From: Pleurocapsaceae cyanobacterium CSU_1_1
GTDB lineage: Bacteria > Cyanobacteriota > Cyanobacteriia > Cyanobacteriales > Xenococcaceae
Length of the DNA stretch: 43,571 nucleotides
NCBI GenBank assembly: GCA_012034765.1
Contig: JAAUOU010000027.1
Coordinates: forward strand, 1-43,571
Reading direction: 5' to 3'
Shown: one piece after another, positions 37,699 through 43,571 of the stretch
Numbering within the stretch: position 1 is the stretch's first letter
How the letters are laid out: each line of letters opens with the position of its first letter
Program-made: the position numbers and the translations under genes
Notes under the pieces: model-generated
Databases searched by the model: none
What the model saw: only the letters and a program-made list of their open reading frames with translations
What the model was told of the DNA's origin: nothing

Positions 37699-38865
37699 AT
37701 GTTTAAATTTTTAAGAAAACGCACTCCCTTGGGTTGGTTGCAACTCAAGCATGATAAGTTTCGATTGTTAACTGCATTATCGGGAATTGCTTTTGCAGAC
37801 ATCCTCATTTTTATGCAGTTGGGTTTTATGAATGCTTTGTATACTGCTAATACTCAATATCCGCGTAAAATTAAGGGCGATATAGTTTTAACCAGTACTC
37901 AAGCAACTAATTTTAATAAGCCTTATACTTTTCCGCGCCGACGACTGTATCAAGCGCTGGATGTACCAGGAGTAGAGTCAGCTGAACCTGTATATATTGG
38001 TTCTCTTGATTGGCGCAACCCCCAAAATCGCGAAAAAACCTCGATGATGGCGATCGCTTTTGATCCAGCCAATCCTGCTTTTGATCTGCCAGAAGTTAAT
38101 AGCCAATTAGATAAAGTCAAAATTCCCAATACAGTATTGTTCGATCTCGCATCTAGAGGTGAATATGACCAAGTTATTAGTCAGATCCAACAGGGAAAAA
38201 CTATTACTACCGAAAGCGATCGCACTACCGTAACTATTGGTGGTTTATTTAAAGTTGGGGCATCTTTTGCTGACGATGGGGCATTAATCACTAGCGATCA
38301 GACTTTCATGCGTTTATTTCCGCGTAAACAGCCAGGATTGGTTAGTTTAGGCGTAATTAATCTCAAAGATGGTCAGAATATCGAAAAAGTAAGAACATAT
38401 CTCAATAATTATCTTACCGATGATGTTCAGGCTTATACCTCTCAAGAATATGTCGATGCCGAACTTGATTACATTAAAAGCAGTACCGCCATTGGTTTTG
38501 TCTTTACCTTGGGAACAATGATGGGCTTTATTGTGGGGATTGTGATTGTCTATCAAGTACTTTCTACTGATGTTAACGATCACATAGCAGAATATGCCAC
38601 TTTGAAGGCAATGGGTTATAAAAGCTCTTATTTACTTGGTGTAGTGTTTGAAGAAGCAATTATCCTCTCTGTTATTGGCTTTATTCCTAGTGTGGCGATC
38701 GCAGCAGGCTTATATCAATTAACCGCAGCAGCAACCGCCTTACCCATTGTTTTACCTGCATCTAGGGCTGTCACTGTACTAATTATGACTATTATCATGT
38801 GTAGTATTTCAGGTGCGATCGCAACTAGTAAACTACAATCAGCCGATCCTGCGGATATATTTTGA
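37699..38865 (+). CDS. devC: DevC-type ABC transporter permease (FtsX domain)
   Basis: The membrane permease of the DevBCA exporter class, which in heterocyst-forming cyanobacteria exports glycolipids through TolC. The 388-aa protein opens with RTPLGWLQLKHDKFRLLTAL and an N-terminal helix, has a large periplasmic domain, and three C-terminal helices with the FtsX-type segment (IAEYATLKAMGYKSSYLLGV). ATG 37699 is used in place of the TTG at 37693. The ATPase gene devA, normally next, is absent. Confidence 0.92.
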   Translation: MFKFLRKRTPLGWLQLKHDKFRLLTALSGIAFADILIFMQLGFMNALYTANTQYPRKIKGDIVLTSTQATNFNKPYTFPRRRLYQALDVPGVESAEPVYIGSLDWRNPQNREKTSMMAIAFDPANPAFDLPEVNSQLDKVKIPNTVLFDLASRGEYDQVISQIQQGKTITTESDRTTVTIGGLFKVGASFADDGALITSDQTFMRLFPRKQPGLVSLGVINLKDGQNIEKVRTYLNNYLTDDVQAYTSQEYVDAELDYIKSSTAIGFVFTLGTMMGFIVGIVIVYQVLSTDVNDHIAEYATLKAMGYKSSYLLGVVFEEAIILSVIGFIPSVAIAAGLYQLTAAATALPIVLPASRAVTVLIMTIIMCSISGAIATSKLQSADPADIF

Positions 38866-38893
38866 CATTGAGCATTAAACATTGAACATTAAA
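38866..38893. repeat. Degenerate heptamer repeat after devC
   Basis: TTGAGCATTAAACATTGAAC and following ATTAAA are 7-nt words of the GAGCATT/GAACATT type, located at the junction between devC and the accessory genes. Confidence 0.5.
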
Positions 38894-38896
38894 TAT

Positions 38897-39082
38897 ATGA
38901 AAATGAATTATAAAGATTTAAATCCATCACTTTATACAGTGAAAGCTATTTCAAAAGAAGATCTAGAAAAACAGCAGCATAATTTTGTTAATTTCTTAGC
39001 TAAATCAGAAGAAGCTGATGTCAAAGAAATCAACAACGTATTATCTAAAAGAGAAGTAAGGATAAATTATTTTCTTCTTTGA
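38897..39082 (+). CDS. Unrecognised short ORF, possibly truncated
   Basis: The frame from ATG 38897 gives 61 aa (or 59 from ATG 38903), starting MKMNYKDLNPSLYTVKAISK and rich in Lys and Glu. The last residues (RINYFLL) overlap the 3' end of the opposite-strand membrane-protein gene by 16 nt. The first 45 residues look like a helical protein start that was cut short, perhaps by the arrival of the accessory genes. I do not recognise a family. Confidence 0.4.
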   Translation: MKMNYKDLNPSLYTVKAISKEDLEKQQHNFVNFLAKSEEADVKEINNVLSKREVRINYFLL

Positions 39083-39535
39083 ATAAACTTGTTGTAAATG
39101 AAATCACTTGTTTTATCAAAATTAGTTGAATCGCAGAAAAGCTTATTATAAGTAAAGTCGATTATTTTATCAAAATTATTTAAAATGTACACCACAAATA
39201 CAACAAGAAAGCCTAAGAAAGCAACTATATAATCGTCACTGAATATCAGACAAACCAATGCAAATCCCATGAAAAAAAAACGTTATACAGTTAGTATATT
39301 CACGCCTCTGCCAAAAAAGTTTACTAGGTACAAATGCTATCCCAAAGCATATACTAGCTACTTCATACCAGTTATTCTGATAAATAAAAATACAAATTAG
39401 CAAGCCAAAAAATATATTAATTAACATATATATCTTCATATTTTTATTAGCTAAACTTTTTTGAAATATGCTGTACGAAGGTGACATGAGCCACCAAGAT
39501 CTGAGAACTAAAATTAAACCAAGAAAGCCATCCAT
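39067..39535 (-). pseudogene. Small integral membrane protein after doc, frameshifted in a T9 run
   Basis: ATG 39535 lies 5 nt after the doc stop. The frame gives helices GFLGLILVLRSWWL, IYMLINIFFGLLICIFIY and ASICFGIAFVPSKLFW, then runs out after a nine-T tract (A9 at 39272-39280 on the plus strand). With eight T's the frame continues FFFMGFALVCLIFS and AFLGFLVVFVVYIL, giving about 155 aa with four or five membrane segments. The C-terminus holds two copies of an 18-residue unit (NFDKIIDFTYNKL and NFDKTSDFIYNKF). The function is unknown. Confidence 0.55.
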
Positions 39536-39540
39536 AAAAC

Positions 39541-39927
39541 TTATGTTTCCGTATTTTCTTTTAACCAATTACATAACATCTCTTCTGATGTTGTTCCGCT
39601 AGCAATACCTAACATTATGTTTACTACATCTATCTCTGAAGCTATCAATCTAACTTGGTTAATTTCTAAAAAAACCGCCATGACAATAAAGGCAGTACGT
39701 TTATTACCATCAACGAAGGGGTGGTTAATGGCAATACCATAACCCAAAGCAGCAGCTAGATCCCACATACTGGCTTCAGAATTATAGTTAGCTATATTTG
39801 TAGGGCGATATAAAGCACTTTCAAGCTTTCCTTCATCAATGATTCCCGTTGTTCCACCAAACAAAGCAAGCTGTTGTTCGTGCATGGCTTTAGCTTGAGA
39901 AAGAGTAACGAATTTGATTGGCTTCAC
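39541..39927 (-). CDS. doc: Doc-family toxin (Fic/DOC fold)
   Basis: Type II toxin of the death-on-curing family, 128 aa. P1 Doc phosphorylates EF-Tu and stops translation. The start KFVTLSQAKAMHEQQLALFG and GIIDEGKLESALYRP are typical, and the catalytic Fic motif is HPFVDGNKRT (residues 69-78) with all key residues, so the toxin looks active. Its ATG overlaps the antitoxin stop by 4 nt (39924-39927), so the pair is translationally coupled. The common partner is Phd, but here it is an AbrB-type protein. Confidence 0.93.
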   Translation of the reverse strand: MKPIKFVTLSQAKAMHEQQLALFGGTTGIIDEGKLESALYRPTNIANYNSEASMWDLAAALGYGIAINHPFVDGNKRTAFIVMAVFLEINQVRLIASEIDVVNIMLGIASGTTSEEMLCNWLKENTET

Positions 39928-40145
39928 TTGGCTAACTCTTTCATCGCATTACGGTAGCGATTAGTAATACTTTTTGCAGCTTCCATTGCTTCCTCAAATT
40001 CAGGATCGTAAGGAGTTAAATATATACCATCAGGTGTTTGAGTGACGTACAAACTATCTCCTTCTCCTACATTCATCTTCTCTAAGATTTCTCTGGGAAT
40101 ACTTGCACCTAATGAATTACCAATCTTCCTAATTTTTAGTTTCAC
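39924..40145 (-). CDS. AbrB/MazE/SpoVT-type antitoxin
   Basis: A 73-aa swapped-hairpin DNA-binding protein with a GTG start (40145). The N-terminal KLKIRKIGNSLGASIPREIL is the canonical AbrB/MazE fold. The acidic/basic helical C-terminus (EEAMEAAKSITNRYRNAMKE) would bind and block Doc. It lies directly before doc with a 4-nt overlap. A palindrome 12 nt upstream is a likely autoregulatory site. Confidence 0.9.
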   Translation of the reverse strand: MKLKIRKIGNSLGASIPREILEKMNVGEGDSLYVTQTPDGIYLTPYDPEFEEAMEAAKSITNRYRNAMKELAK

Positions 40146-40157
40146 GATTTTAATTAT

Positions 40158-40177
40158 GTAGTTACCAATGTAGCTAC
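40158..40177. promoter_or_regulatory. Candidate operator of the abrB-doc operon
   Basis: GTAGTTAC-CAAT-GTAGCTAC is an 8-bp inverted repeat with one mismatch and a 4-nt centre. It lies between the GNAT stop and the GTG start of the antitoxin, where MazE/AbrB-type antitoxins normally bind. Confidence 0.5.
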
Positions 40178-40181
40178 TAAT

Positions 40182-40787
40182 CTAGCAAATCATGTCTGTT
40201 GTTGTATTAAAAAACATTTCTTTGTTTAAACTGTACATTACAGCTTGGCGTTCTGATGCTAGCAAATTTGGCAATTGATTTTCACTAAAACAAAACTCTT
40301 TTTCTCGTTTTAAACCTGCTTTTTCCATCACCCGAATCGATGCTTTATTTTTTATCAATGCCCAAGACACAACTTTGCTTACGCCTAATTCAGAAAATCC
40401 TTTAGCTATTATGGCTTTAGAGCCTTCGCTAGCAAAACCTCGATTCCAATCATCTTTACACAATCTATATCCTAAAGCAATTTCATTGCCACTCGCTAAA
40501 TTAAATTCTGTTAAATAAGCAAAATTTGTCGTAGTCAAAAAATGAAACCAACCAATAAATTTATTACTTATTTTTTCTATAGCAGCCCAATACCCATAAT
40601 CTTGATTAGTTTGATAATCTACTAATTTTTTAAATAAATCACGCTCAATATCCTGATAGTTTGCGGGCTGTCCACCATTGATATATCGCATTACTTCTAA
40701 ATCACTATTTAATTTAAATAAATTATTAAGATCATCTTCAGTAAATTGACGAAAAACTAATCTATTTGTTTCTAAATATACGTTCAT
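40182..40787 (-). CDS. GNAT N-acetyltransferase, RimJ/RimL type
   Basis: A 201-aa acetyl-CoA-dependent acetyltransferase. It begins ETNRLVFRQFTEDDLNNLFK, has WAAIEKISNKFIGWFHFL, the acetyl-CoA loop around ALGYRLCKDDWNRGFASEGS, and ASIRVMEKAGLKREKEF. The substrate may be a protein N-terminus or a small amine and is not readable. It is on the same strand as the toxin-antitoxin pair, with 36 nt to the antitoxin start. Confidence 0.88.
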   Translation of the reverse strand: MNVYLETNRLVFRQFTEDDLNNLFKLNSDLEVMRYINGGQPANYQDIERDLFKKLVDYQTNQDYGYWAAIEKISNKFIGWFHFLTTTNFAYLTEFNLASGNEIALGYRLCKDDWNRGFASEGSKAIIAKGFSELGVSKVVSWALIKNKASIRVMEKAGLKREKEFCFSENQLPNLLASERQAVMYSLNKEMFFNTTTDMIC

Positions 40788-41158
40788 AAAGTGACTCTCC
40801 CCTTCTGGTTGGGGTAAAACAACATTATTAACCCTATCAACAAAATCAACTAATAGGATAAAAATCCCTCCTCCTCTGTTTGAGCGTTTGAGAGATATTG
40901 CTATCTAAGTAGCTAGGCAGAATCAAATATAAAACCAAAAACAAAATAGATTTTGAGGGCAATTAGTTAGCTATCTCTATTCCCTACTTCCCTACTTCCC
41001 TACCAAACCATCTTCTAATTAATTTGACCCACCTACTTATGCTGCTTGATTGGATAAAGCTGATTAAACAAATAAAATTTTTTGCTGTTTTGTTAGATTA
41101 AAATATGAGATCCTTGAATGTAATAGTCTCTGCTCCTAATCCACCAGCCATAGCCAAA
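40788..41158. other. Intergenic region between GNAT gene and aroB
   Basis: 371 nt without a supported gene. It holds a three-unit TTCCCTAC repeat (40980-41003). The divergent GNAT and aroB promoters should be here, but I see no strong -35/-10 pair. The 18 codons before aroB's ATG are open but not part of the conserved protein. Confidence 0.6.
40980..41003. repeat. 8-bp tandem repeat, three TTCCCTAC units
   Basis: Three perfect TTCCCTAC copies in the GNAT-aroB gap. They belong to the same 8-mer family as 33-64, 11604-11635 and 18103-18126. Confidence 0.85.
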
Positions 41159-42244
41159 ATGCCCAACATAACTGTCAATTTACCCCAAAACTCTTATGCG
41201 ATCGCGATCGCTACTGATAGCCTGAAACAGTTGGGTAGTCAGATGAAACAATTAAATTTGGGTCAGAAAGTATTAGTGATCTCCAACCCTGAGATTTTTG
41301 CTTATTATGGCGAAACCTGTCTTAAATCACTGCAAACGGCTGGTTTCGATACCCATACTCACTTAATTCCTGCGGGAGAATCTCATAAGCAGCTTCAGTC
41401 AATTCAAGGAGTATATGATGTTGCTCAGGCTAACCATTTAGAAAGATCTTCCACCTTTGTAGCTTTAGGAGGGGGAGTAATTGGCGACATGACAGGATTT
41501 GCCGCAGCAACTTGGCTAAGGGGAGTGAATTTTGTCCAAGTGCCTACTTCACTACTGGCAATTGTGGATGCTTCTGTAGGAGGTAAGACAGGGGTTAATC
41601 ATCCCCAGGGAAAAAACCTGATCGGTGCTTTTTATCAGCCAAAACTAGTGGCGATCGACCCCAACTTATTACAAACCCTTCCGCTGAAAGAATTTCGGGC
41701 AGGCATGGCAGAGGTAATTAAATATGGCGTGATTTGGGATCGAGACTTATTTACCAAATTGGAACATCACGATCGCCTTGATTCAATCGATAATGTGGGA
41801 GATTCTTTGCTAGAAACAATTATTACCCGTTCTTGTCAGGCAAAAGCCGAAGTTGTGAGTCAAGATGAAAAAGAAATAGGATTACGGGCAATTCTCAACT
41901 ATGGACATACTATTGGTCATGCTGTCGAAAGCCTAACTCACTATCAGCAGTTTGTGCATGGCGAAGCCGTCGCAATTGGTATGGTTGCAGCAGGAAAAAT
42001 TGCCGTAGCCATGAACTTGTGGACACAGGCAGAAGCGGATCGGCAAAATGCTTTAATTACCAAAGCAGGATTACCTACAGATATTCCTAATCAATTAGCG
42101 ATCGCCGATATCTTAGAAACCATTAAAAGCGACAAGAAAGTAACCGCTGGAAAAGTCCGTTTTATCTTGCCAACGGCGATCGGCAAAGTTATGATTACAA
42201 ACCAAGTTACACCAGAAATTATTACGCAAGCTCTAAGCTTTTAG
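41159..42244 (+). CDS. aroB: 3-dehydroquinate synthase AroB
   Basis: Second enzyme of the shikimate pathway. It converts DAHP to 3-dehydroquinate using NAD and a divalent metal. ATG 41159 ([17 protein letters not shown]) gives 361 aa, the usual length, and the longer frame from 41105 is not conserved. Motifs include [48 protein letters not shown] and the metal-binding His residues in [13 protein letters not shown] and [11 protein letters not shown]. The gene is intact. Confidence 0.96.
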   Translation: MPNITVNLPQNSYAIAIATDSLKQLGSQMKQLNLGQKVLVISNPEIFAYYGETCLKSLQTAGFDTHTHLIPAGESHKQLQSIQGVYDVAQANHLERSSTFVALGGGVIGDMTGFAAATWLRGVNFVQVPTSLLAIVDASVGGKTGVNHPQGKNLIGAFYQPKLVAIDPNLLQTLPLKEFRAGMAEVIKYGVIWDRDLFTKLEHHDRLDSIDNVGDSLLETIITRSCQAKAEVVSQDEKEIGLRAILNYGHTIGHAVESLTHYQQFVHGEAVAIGMVAAGKIAVAMNLWTQAEADRQNALITKAGLPTDIPNQLAIADILETIKSDKKVTAGKVRFILPTAIGKVMITNQVTPEIITQALSF

Positions 42245-42268
42245 TAAACTGTTCATTGCTTATTGCGA

Positions 42269-42310
42269 GACAGTTACGTTGCGGGGGTTCCCCCCGTTGA
42301 GTAAACTGTC
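42269..42310. repeat. Imperfect palindrome, possible hairpin/terminator after aroB
   Basis: GACAGTTAC (42269-42277) pairs with GTAAACTGTC (42301-42310), and CGGGGG pairs with CCCCCG around a TTC loop, making a long stem with one internal bulge. It lies 25 nt after the aroB stop. It may be a mobile palindromic repeat that also stops transcription. Confidence 0.55.
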
Positions 42311-42314
42311 GAGG

Positions 42315-42351
42315 TTGCTCATTGCTCATTGCTCATTGCTCATTGCTCATT
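42315..42351. repeat. Heptamer repeat, five TTGCTCA units
   Basis: Five perfect TTGCTCA copies (42315-42349) end 9 nt before the next gene's ATG. This is the longest perfect example of the heptamer family in the window. Confidence 0.9.
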
Positions 42352-42358
42352 AAAAGAA

Positions 42359-42598
42359 ATGTCTTTAGAACCTTGTAATGTTTGCGGTGTTCTCAATGCC
42401 GAAGGAACAGAAATCTGTCTGAGTTGTGGCTATCCAACCACAGGCAACAAACGATCAGCAATTTTTCGTTGGGTGGCGATCGCTTTAATTATTTGTTTTG
42501 CCTTACCTTTCCTCTCAGGATTAATCAACTGGATTTTACTGCAATTGAAGCCCGATCCACCATCAAATCAACCTAAAGTTTCTTTAATTCAAAAATAA
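42359..42598 (+). CDS. Zinc-ribbon membrane protein, 79 aa
   Basis: The protein starts MSLEPCNVCGVLNAEGTEIC and continues LSCGYP, so CxxC...CxxC gives a zinc ribbon. One membrane helix follows (WVAIALIICFALPFLSGLI), then a short polar tail. The longer frame upstream is repeat sequence, so ATG 42359 is used. It resembles small zinc-ribbon anchored proteins seen in cyanobacteria. The function is unknown. Confidence 0.7.
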   Translation: MSLEPCNVCGVLNAEGTEICLSCGYPTTGNKRSAIFRWVAIALIICFALPFLSGLINWILLQLKPDPPSNQPKVSLIQK

Positions 42599-42784
42599 AT
42601 CTGTTTTGTCAGTAACGGTAAGACAAGGATGCAGCACGATTGTTTGGCTGCCAGAAAAAAAAGGAAGCTGGGCATTGCCATTGAGATACGAGCGAAGTTT
42701 AATACGACAATGGAGATGCATTAACTGATACATCCCCATTGATTAAAGATAAATTTTGGTAATTTCCAGATAGATATTGTTTGT

Positions 42785-42973
42785 TTAGTAGGCAAGAGTC
42801 TCTAAAGTTTCTTTGAGGTAACTTCGTACTTGCTGGTCTAATTCAATGTCGCTACTGATATCTCTTTCTTGCTGCCAACTTTGAAAACCTGAGCTTTTGG
42901 AGATTGCCTGTCTAAGGCTGAACCAAATTTCCTGCTCCCTTTCGTTTAGCGAAGCGATAGTTGAGTTTGTCAT
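42785..42973 (-). CDS. Small conserved-type hypothetical protein, 62 aa
   Basis: A helical protein that begins MTNSTIASLNEREQEIWFSL and continues RQAISKSSGFQSWQQE, with no signal or membrane segment. The Trp- and acid-rich helical pattern looks conserved-type, and I recall similar short cyanobacterial ORFs. It lies 31 nt downstream of the membrane-protein gene on the same strand. The function is unknown. Confidence 0.6.
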   Translation of the reverse strand: MTNSTIASLNEREQEIWFSLRQAISKSSGFQSWQQERDISSDIELDQQVRSYLKETLETLAY

Positions 42974-43003
42974 GTATGTAAAATTTTTATTACTCTATAT
43001 TTT

Positions 43004-43496
43004 TTAGTTTAGCTCAAGTAAATTGAGTATCTGTATTTCTAAATACATAAATCCTCGAATAACTAGATATATGTTAGTAGCGATGCTGGCGATCGCTAAC
43101 CCTAAAATACGCTCCTGCGGTAATAAGTCAGCAATTCCTGTTGTTGCTGGAGCAAAATTATATAGTAACCATAGATTAAAGAGCATTAATCCTGTAGCGA
43201 TCGCGTTGACAACTTTTTGTTGCTTTCTTTTGAATAAAGCCAGAATTTTCCTTTGCTTTTCGCTTAAAACTTTAGGCGGGAGAGCAAAAAATAAGACGCT
43301 AAAAATATTAAAAGGACGGTAAAGCTGCATTAACAACACGGGCAGAATAGCGATCGCTATTAACCAAGGCAATTCGATGAAATAGCTATATCTCTCCCAC
43401 TGCTAGCCCAATCGAGGCAACACCAAGCATCAAGGGAAACATAATTATGCCCCCAACATGAATCCATAAAAAAGGTTCAGAACGAGTATTCGTCAT
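43004..43496 (-). pseudogene. Low-complexity-tail-type membrane protein, frameshifted
   Basis: ATG 43496 starts MTNTRSEPFLWIHVGGIIMF and continues PLMLGVASIGLAVGE, then meets TAG at 43388. One base added near 43390 gives ERYSYFIELPWLIAIAILPV, which leads into the longer open frame (LLMQLYRPFNIFSVLFFALP, helices to about residue 160). This matches a cyanobacterial membrane protein family with N-terminal SEPFLWIHLAG. The restored protein is about 163 aa. The usual low-complexity tail appears absent or short. Confidence 0.65.
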
Positions 43497-43522
43497 TGTT
43501 AATTATACAGAGATGTGTTGGG

Positions 43523-43544
43523 GCGTTTTGACAAGCGCCCCCAT
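43523..43544. repeat. GGGGCG hairpin repeat at the window edge
   Basis: GGGGCG-TTTTGACAAG-CGCCCC is a perfect 6-bp inverted repeat with a 10-nt loop and resembles the arms of the repeat at 37614-37664. Confidence 0.6.
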
Positions 43545-43571
43545 ATAGTTTATCTAGAAGAAAATTGACTT

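Noticed and set aside
38866-40787. Accessory genes as a prophage or integrative element
   Set aside because: No integrase, recombinase, tRNA attachment site or direct repeat pair is visible. Only a toxin-antitoxin pair and small genes are present.
42584-42733. Minus-strand 49-aa ORF after the zinc-ribbon gene
   Set aside because: It has an ATG and a clean stop but overlaps the neighbouring gene's end, shows no motif and has no ribosome-binding site. It is too short to support.
43023-43322. Plus-strand 99-aa ORF
   Set aside because: It is antisense to the membrane-protein gene, which has conserved family text. The ORF shows no motif.

Overview
The window is chromosomal DNA of a cyanobacterium. 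The evidence is dense copies of the HIP1 octamer GCGATCGC, short tandem repeats of the cyanobacterial STRR type, and cyanobacterial gene forms: a ferrochelatase with a C-terminal chlorophyll-binding-like helix, the cyanobacterial glutamate-cysteine ligase, Ycf23, DevB/DevC exporter parts and a low-complexity-tail-type membrane protein. The AT-rich composition and abundant intergenic repeats would suit a Pleurocapsales-like or similar large-genome lineage, but that placement is inference. No prophage, CRISPR array or complete insertion sequence is visible.

Layout. 1-3000: queG, a HAD phosphatase, a lipase-like hydrolase and tRNA-Gln(UUG). 3040-5291: a frameshifted secreted hemagglutinin-like (TPS-domain) gene, then a relic of a GntR/FCD regulator. 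5696-9733: a small conserved protein, dGTPase and a large subtilase. 9734-13610: a spore-photoproduct-lyase relic and carB, whose reading frame carries an 8-mer repeat insertion. 13882-16727: an orphan dndE with a transposase-like leader fragment, hemH, an internally deleted PRC-barrel gene and a YqeG-type HAD phosphatase. 16759-19047: an electrophile or oxidative-stress type operon in decay (SDR, PfpI relic, another relic, OYE) with a TAGAC-N5-GTCTA operator upstream. 19321-21359: tonB-exbB-exbD. 21397-24572: frameshifted LysM/M23 peptidase, trmL and gshA. 24836-30195: a 55-aa protein, Ycf23, a DegT-type aminotransferase, a membrane-anchored hypothetical protein, FKBP, egtD and initiator tRNA-Met. 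30244-32335: DUF1611 protein plus frameshifted dipeptide epimerase. 32599-35227: LptA-like protein, LptB and Der. 35519-38865: TetR with divergent devB-devC and palindromic operators. 38866-40787: a small accessory island (GNAT, AbrB-type antitoxin, Doc toxin, membrane protein) where devA would be expected. 41159-end: aroB, a zinc-ribbon membrane protein and two small conserved proteins.

Two themes run through the window. First, many genes are broken: at least six otherwise conserved genes are split by a one-base indel, two of them by loss of a T from a T run and one by an extra T in a T9 run. This could be sequencing or assembly error, or real decay. Independently of those, there are larger lesions that are hard to explain as read errors: an internal deletion in the PRC-barrel gene and relics of SPL, PfpI, FCD and IS630-like genes. 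Second, short tandem repeats of 8 bp and 7 bp units recur between genes and in one case inside a core gene, carB.

The best candidate for an undescribed unit is the GNAT-AbrB-Doc-membrane-protein cluster. It has a palindrome before the antitoxin and a membrane protein starting 5 nt after doc.
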